Assembly: GCA_044233745.1 (NCBI GenBank)
Contig: JBIIJN010000001.1
Location: 62,001 to 126,000 of the forward strand
DNA from: UBA6165 sp044233745
GTDB taxonomy: Bacteria; Bacteroidota; Bacteroidia; Flavobacteriales_D; Crocinitomicaceae
Direction of reading: 5' to 3'
DNA length: 64,000 nucleotides
The stretch's first letter is position 1. Every line of letters starts with the position of its first letter. Below, piece by piece: positions 24,774 through 33,249 of the stretch. A program made the translations under genes and the position numbers. The notes under the pieces are model-generated. The model did not search any database. It was not told where the DNA came from and saw only the letters and a program-made list of their open reading frames with translations.

Positions 24774-27182
24774 ATGTCAAAACCAACAATTAAAAAGGTA
24801 GCAGTTTTGGGCTCGGGTGTCATGGGCTCCAGAATTGCTTGCCATTTTGCAAACATCGGTTGTGAGGTGCTCTTGATGGACATTGTGCCACGAGAACTCA
24901 ATCCCGAAGAAGAAAAGAAAGGGCTTACGCTCGAAAAAGGAAACGTGCGCAATAGAATTGTAAATGATTCATTAGCTGCTGCTCTCAAATCCAATCCCTC
25001 ACCTATTTATTTGAAGTCCTTCGCTTCGAGAATTCAAACGGGAAATTTCGAAGATGATATGCCCAAAATAAAAGATTGTGATTGGGTCATCGAAGTAGTT
25101 GTAGAGCGACTCGATATCAAAAAAATTATTTTCGAACAAGTGGAAAAACACAGAAAACCAGGCACTTTGATTACGTCAAATACTTCTGGGATTCCTATTC
25201 ACCTCATGACTGAAGGCCGCTCAGATGATTTCAAAGCGCATTTCTTTGGAACGCATTTCTTCAATCCGCCGCGCTATTTGCAGTTGCTAGAAGTAATTCC
25301 ATCTCCGCACACCAAGCCCGAACTCATCGATTTTATGATGGATTACGGCGTGAAATATTTGGGCAAGAGAACGGTTTTGTGCAAAGACACGCCAGCTTTT
25401 ATCGCCAATAGAATCGGTGTGTTTTCCATTATGTCCTTGTTCCATACGGTGCAAGAAATGGGCATGACGGTTGACGAAGTGGATAAATTGTCTGGTCCTG
25501 TTTTGGGTCGACCAAAATCCGCGACTTTCAGAACATGCGATGTTGTAGGTATGGATACTTTGATTCATGTGGCCAATGGCGTGCGCGAAAATTGTCCAAA
25601 CGACGAAGCAAATGCCGCTTTTGAATTGCCAGATTACATCAAGAAAATGGCGGAAAACAATTGGCTCGGCGATAAAACTGGTCAAGGTTTTTATAAAAAG
25701 TCTAAAGATGAAAATGGCAAGCGCGTCATATTAAGCTTGAATTTACAAACCATGGAATATGAAGCCCAGCAAAAGGTGAAATTCCCAACTTTGGAAATGA
25801 CCAAGCCCATTGAAGATTTGCGTCAGCGTATGAAAATGTTATTCAACGGCATGGACAAAGCGGGCGAATTTTATCGTAAAACAGGCGCTGGATTGTTTTC
25901 TTATGTTTCGCATCGCATTCCAGAAATCACGGATGAACTTTACAAAATCGACGATGCCATGCGCGCTGGTTTTGCTTGGGAATTGGGACCATTTGAAATG
26001 TGGGATACCATCGGCGTTGAAGCGGGAATCAAAATTGCGGAGAAAGAAGGCAAAAAATTGGCCGATTGGATTTACGCCATGCGCGACAAAGGAATCACCG
26101 CTTTCTACAAGTTTGAAGGCGGAAAACGTTATTTTTACGACATTCCTTCTCAAGCCTACCAAGTAATTCCAGGTTCTGAAGACAAAGTGAATTTGGATGC
26201 TTTGCGCGCTGATAACGTGGTTTGGAAAAATACGGACACTACCTTGGTTGACCTTGGTCACGGCATTTTGAACCTCGAATTCCACACGAAAATGAATACC
26301 ATTGGCGGCGGCGTTATCGAAGGTTTAAATAAAGCTGTTGACATTGCCGAAAAGTCCTACAAAGGTCTCGTTGTATCCAATACCGGTCAGAATTTCTCTG
26401 CTGGCGCCAATGTCGGAATGATTTTCATGATGGCCATTGAGCAAGATTACGACGAATTGGATTTTGCCATTCGCGCTTTCCAAAACACCATGATGCGCAT
26501 GCGATATTCCAGCATTCCTGTGGTAGCGGCACCTCATAATTTAACATTGGGTGGTGGCTGTGAACTCATCATGCATGCTGATAAAGTTGTTGCTCACGCT
26601 GAATCGTATATCGGTTTGGTTGAATTTGGCGTTGGTTTGATACCCGGCGGCGGAGGCACCAAAGAATTTGTGCAGCGTTTGAGCCAAGAATTGCACGATG
26701 GCGATATCAGAATCAACCGTTTGCGCGATAAATTCTTAACGATTGGTCAGGCCAAAGTAGCAACATCTGCTTATGAAGCCTTCGAATTGGGCTATCTCAG
26801 AGAAGGAACAGATGAGGTGATTGTGAGCCGAGAATACCAATTGACTCGAGCTAAAGAAGCGTGTTTGGAATTGGCCAACAAAGGCTATCAAGCACCAATA
26901 CAAGAACGCAACATTGAAGTTTTGGGCCAAGAAGGTCTGGGCATTGTTTACGTAGGAGCGAATTCCATGCTCAGCGGCAACTACATTTCCGAGCACGATG
27001 CATTGATTTCTGAAAAGCTAGGAATGGTAATGTGCGGCGGAGATTTATCGGAGCGCACTAAAGTAAGTCCACAGTATCTGCTGGATTTAGAACGCAAAGC
27101 TTTTTTGGAATTGTGCCGCGAGAAAAAGACCCTCGAGCGCATCGAAAGCATCGTGAAATATGGGAAAATTTTGAGGAATTGA
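24774..27182 (+). CDS. fadN: 3-hydroxyacyl-CoA dehydrogenase / enoyl-CoA hydratase (FadN type)
   Basis: An 802-residue bifunctional beta-oxidation enzyme. Order is dehydrogenase first: NAD-binding VAVLGSGVMGSRIACHFA (from residue 9), HFFGTHFFNPPRYLQLLEVIP, CKDTPAFIANRIG, then the two C-terminal dehydrogenase repeats, and the crotonase domain last (NTGQNFSAGANVG, GGGCELIMHADKVVAHAE, EFGVGLIPGGGGTKEF). This is opposite to E. coli FadB and like Bacillus FadN. It opens a fadN-fadA-fadE set as in Bacillus. The crotonase domain has the oxyanion-forming glycines and the expected acidic residues in position. Confidence 0.92.
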   Translation: MSKPTIKKVAVLGSGVMGSRIACHFANIGCEVLLMDIVPRELNPEEEKKGLTLEKGNVRNRIVNDSLAAALKSNPSPIYLKSFASRIQTGNFEDDMPKIKDCDWVIEVVVERLDIKKIIFEQVEKHRKPGTLITSNTSGIPIHLMTEGRSDDFKAHFFGTHFFNPPRYLQLLEVIPSPHTKPELIDFMMDYGVKYLGKRTVLCKDTPAFIANRIGVFSIMSLFHTVQEMGMTVDEVDKLSGPVLGRPKSATFRTCDVVGMDTLIHVANGVRENCPNDEANAAFELPDYIKKMAENNWLGDKTGQGFYKKSKDENGKRVILSLNLQTMEYEAQQKVKFPTLEMTKPIEDLRQRMKMLFNGMDKAGEFYRKTGAGLFSYVSHRIPEITDELYKIDDAMRAGFAWELGPFEMWDTIGVEAGIKIAEKEGKKLADWIYAMRDKGITAFYKFEGGKRYFYDIPSQAYQVIPGSEDKVNLDALRADNVVWKNTDTTLVDLGHGILNLEFHTKMNTIGGGVIEGLNKAVDIAEKSYKGLVVSNTGQNFSAGANVGMIFMMAIEQDYDELDFAIRAFQNTMMRMRYSSIPVVAAPHNLTLGGGCELIMHADKVVAHAESYIGLVEFGVGLIPGGGGTKEFVQRLSQELHDGDIRINRLRDKFLTIGQAKVATSAYEAFELGYLREGTDEVIVSREYQLTRAKEACLELANKGYQAPIQERNIEVLGQEGLGIVYVGANSMLSGNYISEHDALISEKLGMVMCGGDLSERTKVSPQYLLDLERKAFLELCREKKTLERIESIVKYGKILRN

Positions 27183-27186
27183 TTGA

Positions 27187-27303
27187 GGAGACAAAGAGAC
27201 TAAAAGACCATGAGACCAAGAGACGAGACGACATCAACACACAAATCTTCGAGTCTTCCCGTCTTCCAATCTTCAAGTCTTCCCGTCTTCCAATCTAAAA
27301 ATC
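27187..27303 (+). repeat. GTCTTCC-word array, left side of the S23-like gene
   Basis: A purine word run (GAGACAAAGAGAC, GAGACCAAGAGACGAGAC) is followed by an exact-period tandem: 27247-27270 and 27271-27294 are 24-bp copies differing at one base, built of CTTC-AGTCTTCC-CGTCTTCC words. The purine part is roughly complementary to the pyrimidine part, so the RNA could fold. Non-coding. Confidence 0.7.
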
Positions 27304-27316
27304 TAAAAAACAAAAA

Positions 27317-27661
27317 ATGAGACATAATTTCAGATAATTAAAAATTTGGCAAAGTGCTATTCAGATTACGTTAAAGGTTTACTTGTTATCTGTAAAACTG
27401 CCTAAAGAGGAGTTATATGGGCTTAAATCACAAATTCAGAGATGTGCAGTGTCATTAGCTTCGAATATTGCAGAAGGCTCTGGTAGAACAACGGATAAAG
27501 ATTTTGCGAAATTTGTTGATTATTCGCTGTCTTCCTCTTATGAACTTGAAACCAAATTGATTCTCATTAATATGATTTATGAACTCGAAACAGAAACAAT
27601 TATCAATGAATTAACAGAATTTCAAAAGATGACAGGAAGCTTTAAAAGTAAATTGAAATAA
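27317..27661 (+). pseudogene. S23/four-helix-bundle protein gene with in-frame stop at codon 7
   Basis: From ATG 27317 the frame reads MRHNFR, TAA (27335-27337), then LKIWQSAIQITLKVY and on to LPKEELYGLKSQIQRCAVS, ASNIAEGSGRTTDKDF and a C-terminal helix ending SKLK, 114 codons in all. The family (23S rRNA intervening-sequence protein) starts with MRHNFxELKIW, so one base change (GAA to TAA) broke it, or it is a sequence error. A TTG at 27383 could give a shortened protein lacking most of helix 1. Known relatives form homopentamers; role unknown. It sits inside the fad operon, between two repeat arrays. Confidence 0.8.
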
Positions 27662-27679
27662 AATTGAATCCCCAACAAT

Positions 27680-27755
27680 GAGTCTACGAGTCTTTCCGTC
27701 TTCAAGTCAACCCGTCTTGAAATCTTGAAGTCTCCACGTCTCCCCGTCTAAAAAC
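27680..27755 (+). repeat. GTCTTCC-word array, right side of the S23-like gene
   Basis: Words of the same type as at 27187-27303 (GAGTCTTTCCGTCTTC, AAGTC, CCCGTCTTGAAATCTTGAAG, CCACGTCTCCCCGTCT) fill the spacer to the fadA start at 27762. Together with the left array they bracket the S23-like gene. Confidence 0.65.
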
Positions 27756-27761
27756 AAAAAA

Positions 27762-28943
27762 ATGAACAAAGCATATATAGTAACAGGATACCGCACCGCT
27801 GTCGGAAAAGCAGGCAAAGGCGGATTTAGATTCAGTCGTCCAGATGATTTGGCTGCTGAAGTAATTAAAAAAATATTAGAAACCGTTCCAAATCTCGACC
27901 CAGCACGCGTTGATGACGTGATTGTAGGAAACGCAACGCCAGAAGCCGAACAAGGCTTAAACGTGGGCAGAATGATCTCCCTTATGGCGCTAGGCACAGA
28001 TAAAGCACCAGGCATGACGGTTAATCGTTATTGCGCCTCAGGTTTGGAAACTATGGCCATAGCCAAAGCCAAAATCGAATCAGGGATGGCCGATTGCATT
28101 ATTGCTGGGGGTGCCGAATCCATGTCGATCATGGCTATGGGTGGCTGGAGAATTGTGCCTAATCCAAAAGTAGGAAAAAACAATCCAGACTGGTATTGGG
28201 GCATGGGCTTAACTGCTGAGGCTGTGGCTAAAGAATTCGGCGTGTCGCGCGAAGACCAAGACGCGTTTTCGGTGAAATCACACGAAAAAGCATTGGCAGC
28301 CATTGCCGCTGGTCGTTTCAAAGAGGATATCGTGCCCATCGAAGTGGAACATATTTTCTTAGACGAAAAAGAAAAACGCCAAATCAAAAAGTTTGTGGTG
28401 GATACCGATGAAGGACCACGTGCAGGAACAAGTATGGAGGCCTTGGCGCGTTTGAAACCAGTTTTTGCCGCCAATGGTTCGGTAACCGCTGGTAATGCTT
28501 CCCAAACTTCTGACGGCGCAGCATTTGTGTTGATGATGTCGGAGAACATGGTGAAAGAGTTGAATTTGGAACCAGTGGCGCAATTGCTGTCCTATAAAGT
28601 GGTTGGCGTGCCACCGCGTATTATGGGTATCGGACCAGTTGAGGCTATTCCTGCGGCAATTTCTCAAGCTGGACTGAAAATGTCAGACATCGATTTGTTT
28701 GAATTAAACGAAGCTTTTGCATCCCAGTCCTTGGCCGTGATTCGTGAAACAGGCATCAACCCAGATATCGTGAATGTGAACGGTGGTGCAATTGCCTTGG
28801 GTCACCCGCTTGGTTGCACTGGAGCAAAATTGTCTGTCCAAATCATCAACGAACTCAGAAGAAGAAACAAAAAATATGGCGTTGTAACCATGTGCGTAGG
28901 TACAGGACAAGGTGCCGCCGGAGTAATTGAATTATTAAAATAA
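27762..28943 (+). CDS. fadA: Acetyl-CoA acyltransferase (3-ketoacyl-CoA thiolase)
   Basis: A 393-residue thiolase. The acylated Cys is in VNRYCASGLETMA; the other catalytic parts are FELNEAFASQSLAV, GGAIALGHPLGCTGA and the C-terminal VTMCVGTGQGAAGVIEL with the second active-site Cys. Cleaves 3-ketoacyl-CoA with CoA in the last step of beta-oxidation, cytosolic. Flanked by fadN upstream and fadE downstream, although repeat-bearing spacers of about 100 bases on both sides make a simple polycistron less certain. Confidence 0.93.
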   Translation: MNKAYIVTGYRTAVGKAGKGGFRFSRPDDLAAEVIKKILETVPNLDPARVDDVIVGNATPEAEQGLNVGRMISLMALGTDKAPGMTVNRYCASGLETMAIAKAKIESGMADCIIAGGAESMSIMAMGGWRIVPNPKVGKNNPDWYWGMGLTAEAVAKEFGVSREDQDAFSVKSHEKALAAIAAGRFKEDIVPIEVEHIFLDEKEKRQIKKFVVDTDEGPRAGTSMEALARLKPVFAANGSVTAGNASQTSDGAAFVLMMSENMVKELNLEPVAQLLSYKVVGVPPRIMGIGPVEAIPAAISQAGLKMSDIDLFELNEAFASQSLAVIRETGINPDIVNVNGGAIALGHPLGCTGAKLSVQIINELRRRNKKYGVVTMCVGTGQGAAGVIELLK

Positions 28944-28944
28944 A

Positions 28945-29050
28945 GCCACTAGCAGCTGGCTCCTGGCAACTGGCTGCTTAATATTGATATTAATTATTTT
29001 AACCGCTATTAGTTACTAGCCAGCAGTCAGCAGCCAGTCACCAGTAGCCA
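28945..29050. repeat. GGCTGG-word intergenic inverted repeat, locus 2
   Basis: The fadA-fadE spacer holds two arms of 21 bases (28958-28978 and 29029-29049) that are inverted copies with three mismatches, made of CTGGCTGCT-type words, with an AT-rich loop between. The words match those at 9575-9640. The arm pair could form a long hairpin in the fad mRNA. Confidence 0.75.
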
Positions 29051-29062
29051 AAACAACAAAAA

Positions 29063-30838
29063 ATGAAAGCAATTAAAGGAGGTGAATTTATCATCAGAAC
29101 AACACAACCGGAAGACATTTTTACGCCGGAAGATTTTAACGAAGAACAAAAAATGATCGCGCAAATGTGTGATGATTTTCTTGAAGCAGAAGTGCTACCC
29201 AAACTCGACGAAATTGATGCGCTTCAAGAAGGTTTGATGCCATCGATTCTAGAAAAAGCAGGCGAACTTGGCTTGTTGGGACTTACCGTTCCAGAAAACT
29301 TGGGTGGCATGGGAATTGATTTTTCTACATCACTTTTGGCAACTGAATATCTAGGCAAAGGATTTTCATTTTCAGTAGCTTATGGTGCCCACACAGGCAT
29401 TGGCACTTTGCCAATTTTATACTACGGAAATGAAGACCAAAAGCAAAAATACATCCCTAAATTGGCTTCAGGGGAGTGGAAAGCTGCTTATTGTTTAACA
29501 GAGCCTGGTTCAGGTTCGGATGCCAATTCTGGAAAAACAAAAGCGGTTTTAACCGACGATGGAAAGCACTACATTATCAACGGACAGAAAATGTGGATTA
29601 CCAATGGGGGTTTTGCCAATTTGTTCACCGTATTCGCAAAAATTGACAACGATGAAAAGCTGACGGCTTTTATTGTGGAAGCAGATTCGGAAGGCATCAC
29701 TTTAAACGCCGAAGAGAAAAAAATGGGCATCAAGGGTTCATCTACGCGTCAGGTATTTTTCAATAATGTTAAAGTTCCCATTGAAAACATGTTGTCTGAG
29801 CGTGAAAATGGCTTCAAAATCGCCTTGAATATTCTTAACATTGGTCGCATCAAATTGGCTGCCGGTGTTATGGGCGGCGCGAAAGGATCCATCACGCTTT
29901 CCGTAAATTATGCCAACGAGCGCGAACAATTTGGCCGTGCCATTTCAAAATATGGCGCCATTCGTCATAAATTGGCTGAGCAAGTCATTCGTACGTATGC
30001 TACAGAATCTGCAACGTACCGCGCTGGACAAAACATCGAAGATGCCATTCACCAATTTGTGGCTGAAGGCATGGATAAAGGATCGGCGACTTTGCAGGGA
30101 ATTGAAGAATTTGCTTCAGAATGCGCCTTGCTAAAAGTTCTTGGTTCAGAGGCCTTGGATTATGTGGTAGATGAAGGGGTTCAAATCCATGGCGGCATGG
30201 GATATTCGGCGGAATCGATGATTGAAAGAGGCTACCGAGATGCCCGTATCAACCGTATTTTCGAAGGAACCAACGAGATCAACCGCATGCTCATGGTGGA
30301 CATGATTCTCCGCCGTGCTATGAAAGGTGAATTGGATTTAATGGGTCCTGCGATGAAAGTTGCTGGCGAATTGATGTCTATCCCTGAAGGCGTTGAAATT
30401 CCCGACGGACCATTGGGAATGGAGTTCCAGTACATCGAAAACTTCAAAAAGGTGATTCTCATGGTAGCCGGTTCCGCAGTGCAAAAACTGATGCAAACCC
30501 TCGCCAAAGAACAAGAGGTATTGATGAATATTTCCGATATTTCGATGTACACCTATGCAGCAGAATCTACTTTGTTGCGTGTCCAAAAGAAAATCAATAC
30601 CCAAGGCGAAGAAGCTGCGAAGTACGATATTGCTATTTGTAAAGCGTATTTTTACGATGCCGCCGACCTCATACACAAAGCATCCAAAGATGCCATCAAT
30701 TCCTTTGCAGAAGGCGACGAACTCCGCATGATGCTCATGGGCCTAAAACGTTTTACCAAAACGGAACCATTCAACATCAAAGAAGCACGCCAAGTGATTG
30801 CGCAGAAGTTGATTGAGGAGAATAGGTATTGTTTTTAG
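29063..30838 (+). CDS. fadE: Acyl-CoA dehydrogenase
   Basis: A 591-residue flavoenzyme for the first oxidation step of beta-oxidation. N-terminal helical domain, then AYCLTEPGSGSDANSGKTKA and KMWITNGGFAN (FAD and substrate contacts), YANEREQFGRAISKYGAIRHKLAEQ, and the QIHGGMGYSAESMIERGYRDARINRIFEGTNEINR signature split across the catalytic glutamate region; about 150 extra residues at the C-terminus form the helical extension of the large bacterial subfamily. Third gene of fadN-fadA-fadE. A terminator hairpin follows at 30965. Confidence 0.92.
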   Translation: MKAIKGGEFIIRTTQPEDIFTPEDFNEEQKMIAQMCDDFLEAEVLPKLDEIDALQEGLMPSILEKAGELGLLGLTVPENLGGMGIDFSTSLLATEYLGKGFSFSVAYGAHTGIGTLPILYYGNEDQKQKYIPKLASGEWKAAYCLTEPGSGSDANSGKTKAVLTDDGKHYIINGQKMWITNGGFANLFTVFAKIDNDEKLTAFIVEADSEGITLNAEEKKMGIKGSSTRQVFFNNVKVPIENMLSERENGFKIALNILNIGRIKLAAGVMGGAKGSITLSVNYANEREQFGRAISKYGAIRHKLAEQVIRTYATESATYRAGQNIEDAIHQFVAEGMDKGSATLQGIEEFASECALLKVLGSEALDYVVDEGVQIHGGMGYSAESMIERGYRDARINRIFEGTNEINRMLMVDMILRRAMKGELDLMGPAMKVAGELMSIPEGVEIPDGPLGMEFQYIENFKKVILMVAGSAVQKLMQTLAKEQEVLMNISDISMYTYAAESTLLRVQKKINTQGEEAAKYDIAICKAYFYDAADLIHKASKDAINSFAEGDELRMMLMGLKRFTKTEPFNIKEARQVIAQKLIEENRYCF

Positions 30839-30912
30839 GAGCTAATCCTGCTGTCCGTTGTAGTTCCGCTTTATTTGCGAAGCTGCCACTTCCATCAGGG
30901 CTAGGGCACTGT
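30839..30912 (+). repeat. Candidate conserved intergenic element
   Basis: Immediately after the fadE stop comes GGAGCTAATCCTGCTGTCCG, a short variable part, and CCACTTCCATCAGGGCTAGG. This pair of blocks around a variable middle resembles an intergenic element I recall from other Bacteroidota genomes; I cannot verify that here. No reading frame. It may be a structured RNA or a repeat. Confidence 0.4.
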
Positions 30913-30964
30913 CTTTCAATGAAGAATATCTAGTTTGATTTAACATGAACTAGTATAACTTTGA

Positions 30965-30996
30965 GCCACGGATTTACTATGATTCGTGGCTTTTTT
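30965..30996 (+). terminator. Hairpin terminator after the fad operon
   Basis: GCCACG (30965-30970) and CGTGGC (30985-30990) form a stem, followed by six T (30991-30996). It ends the fad operon transcript, about 125 bases after the fadE stop. The rest of the 334-base spacer to 31172 shows no gene. Confidence 0.75.
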
Positions 30997-31158
30997 ATGC
31001 CTATGTGTTTTGGAATTTTGCTTGTTAAGCATTCTCTTTACTTGGTTGTCATGCACAAGACAACACTCATCACCAAGAAAGGATTGGAAGGGTAACTTTC
31101 CCGCGCCGCGAAAATGACCAATGTGAAAATATTCTCCAAGAATTACGAAAATCAGAAC

Positions 31159-31188
31159 AAAAAAAAGCGAGTTAATTACTCGCCTTTT
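31159..31188. terminator. Bidirectional terminator hairpin
   Basis: GCGAGT (31167-31172) pairs with ACTCGC (31178-31183), with A-rich and T-rich flanks on either side. It overlaps the stop codon region of the small lipoprotein gene on the minus strand and can also stop plus-strand reading. Confidence 0.7.
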
Positions 31189-31417
31189 TCTTTTTTACTT
31201 TTACTTTATCGTCTTCCGTTTCGTTGTCCGGATCTGTAACTGAACCATTGTTATCTCCGCCACCATCACCAATTGGGTCTCTTGTGGAACCACGGGTATT
31301 CATGATTTCATCTGTGTCGGCATTAACAGGAACAATGATTTCTTTCTGACAAGAAGAAACCGTAAGCACTGCTGTTATAGCAACCAAAATGAGATATTTA
31401 AAGCGAAGTGTACGCAT
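31172..31417 (-). CDS. Small lipoprotein with acidic/basic tail
   Basis: An 81-residue putative lipoprotein. The signal ends in the lipobox VSSCQ (Cys at about residue 23). The mature part is very polar and has a Gly/Asp/Asn-rich stretch (DPIGDGGGDNN) followed by a Lys-rich end (KVKVKKKKASN). It is probably unfolded and anchored by its lipid. I recognise no family. It stands alone on the minus strand, with a terminator hairpin at its stop codon. Confidence 0.7.
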   Translation of the reverse strand: MRTLRFKYLILVAITAVLTVSSCQKEIIVPVNADTDEIMNTRGSTRDPIGDGGGDNNGSVTDPDNETEDDKVKVKKKKASN

Positions 31418-31570
31418 ATTGTGAACAAAAGTAATAAATGTTCTTCAATCCACAAATTTTTTTTATATTTTTTTTGAGAATATTCAAGTAAAGGATTAGG
31501 CCCACAAGTTTGGGACAGAAGTCACAAACGATTAGGGAAAAAATTAGGATATTTGCAAAAAATAATCATT

Positions 31571-33202
31571 ATGTCCAACGGTATATACACGGTTCCTAAA
31601 GCCATAAACGAGCCAGTAAAGTCATACGCCAGCGAGAGCAAAGAGCGTGCGTCCTTAATCAAACAATACGATTTGTATTACAAGCAAGAACCCATTCAAA
31701 TTCCAATGTATATTGGAGGAAAAGAGGTTTTTTCTGAAAACAAGAAGAATTTGGTTCCGCCGCATGAATTGAATCATGTTATTGGTTATGCCAGTTTGGG
31801 TGATGCTAGTCATGTGGAAATGGCGATAGAAGCGGCTCTTGAAGCACGTGTTCTTTGGGCTAAAATGCCTTGGGAGGAACGCGCAGCAATTTTTCTACGT
31901 GCAGCAGATTTGCTCGCTGGTCCGTTTAGAGATAAGTTGAACGCCGCCACGATGTTGTGTCAATCCAAGAATGTTTTTCAAGCAGAAATTGATGCCGCTT
32001 GCGAATTGATAGATTTCTTTAGGTTCAATGTGCAATACATGACACAAATTTATCGCGAACAACCTGAATCTTTGCCTGGAACATGGAATCGCCTACAATA
32101 CCGTCCGCTAGAAGGTTTTGTTTTTGCGATAACACCTTTTAATTTTACATCAATTGCGGCCAATTTGTGCGCTGCTCCAGCCATGATGGGCAACGTTGTG
32201 GTTTGGAAACCAGCTGAATCTCAAATCTATTCTGCAAAAATCATCATGGATTTGTTCAAAGCGGCTGGATTGCCTGATGGCGTAATCAATATGGTTACGG
32301 CACGTGGTTCGGTTGCTGGTGAAGTGGTATTCAATCATCGCGATTTTGCTGGGCTCCATTTTACTGGCTCCACTGGAGTGTTCCAAAATTTATGGAAACA
32401 AATCGGTAATAATATCCAACTGTATCGTTCTTATCCACGTGTGGTTGGAGAAACAGGCGGTAAAGACTTCGTTTTTGCTCATGAATCGGCTGTTCCTGCT
32501 GAAGTAGCAACAGCTTTGGCGCGTGGAGCATTCGAATTCCAAGGTCAAAAATGTTCTGCCGCTTCTCGTGCTTACATTCCCAATACAATCTGGCCAGAGG
32601 TAAAACGCATTTTGGTTGAACAGGTTAAATCATTCAAAGTGGGTACGCCAAGAGATACTTCCAACTTTGTAAATGCTGTTATCGATGAAAAGGCTTTTGA
32701 TAGTATTTCAGCTTACATCGATTTTGCTAAAAGCCAAGCGGATGCCGAAATTATCGCAGGCGGTACCTACGACAAAAGCGAAGGATATTACATCAAGCCA
32801 ACTGTTATTGTTACGTCTAATCCGAAATTCAGAACTATGGTAGAGGAAATATTTGGACCTGTACTTACTATTTATGTGTATGATGCAAACAAATATGAAG
32901 AGACTTTGAATATCTGCGACCAAACTTCTGAATATGCTTTAACAGGCGCTATTTTTTCCAATGACCGTTATGCAACACTTTTGGCTTTTGATAAACTTGA
33001 AAATGCTGCAGGCAATTTCTACATCAACGACAAACCAACAGGAGCAGTTGTGGGTCAGCAGCCTTTCGGTGGCGCAAGGGGTTCGGGCACAAATGATAAG
33101 GCGGGTGCTCCCTTGAATTTGCTGCGATGGGTTTCTGCGCGCACTATCAAAGAAAATTTCGTTCCACCAGGGGATTATCGCTATCCTTTTTTGGGTCAGT
33201 AA
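31571..33202 (+). CDS. pruA: L-glutamate gamma-semialdehyde dehydrogenase (P5C dehydrogenase)
   Basis: A 543-residue aldehyde dehydrogenase of the proline and arginine breakdown route, which oxidises glutamate semialdehyde to glutamate with NAD. The catalytic Cys is in EFQGQKCSAASRAY, the general base Glu in GETGGKDFVFAHESA, and the NAD site in ITPFNFTSIAANL and LHFTGSTGVF; IFGPVLTIYVY is also diagnostic. The frame opens at 31553, but the ATG at 31571 gives the family N-terminus (MSNGIYTVPKAIN). No proline dehydrogenase is next to it. Confidence 0.93.
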   Translation: MSNGIYTVPKAINEPVKSYASESKERASLIKQYDLYYKQEPIQIPMYIGGKEVFSENKKNLVPPHELNHVIGYASLGDASHVEMAIEAALEARVLWAKMPWEERAAIFLRAADLLAGPFRDKLNAATMLCQSKNVFQAEIDAACELIDFFRFNVQYMTQIYREQPESLPGTWNRLQYRPLEGFVFAITPFNFTSIAANLCAAPAMMGNVVVWKPAESQIYSAKIIMDLFKAAGLPDGVINMVTARGSVAGEVVFNHRDFAGLHFTGSTGVFQNLWKQIGNNIQLYRSYPRVVGETGGKDFVFAHESAVPAEVATALARGAFEFQGQKCSAASRAYIPNTIWPEVKRILVEQVKSFKVGTPRDTSNFVNAVIDEKAFDSISAYIDFAKSQADAEIIAGGTYDKSEGYYIKPTVIVTSNPKFRTMVEEIFGPVLTIYVYDANKYEETLNICDQTSEYALTGAIFSNDRYATLLAFDKLENAAGNFYINDKPTGAVVGQQPFGGARGSGTNDKAGAPLNLLRWVSARTIKENFVPPGDYRYPFLGQ

Positions 33203-33216
33203 ATTCAATTTAAACG

Positions 33217-33248
33217 AGCGGTTAACGATGGTTGACCGCTTTTTTTTT
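33217..33248 (+). terminator. Terminator after pruA
   Basis: AGCGGT (33217-33222) and ACCGCT (33235-33240) form the stem, extended by an inner AAC/GTT pair, and eight T follow. It lies 14 bases after the pruA stop and abuts the convergent PPK2 gene. Confidence 0.85.
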
Positions 33249-33249
33249 C

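Noticed and set aside
27187..27755. CRISPR array suspected from the regular word repeats
   Set aside because: Words are too short, imperfect and not separated by unique spacers of constant length; no cas gene nearby.
30997..31095. Short plus-strand frame after the fad terminator (32 codons)
   Set aside because: It begins inside the terminator's downstream T run, and its sequence fits no family and shows no coding bias.
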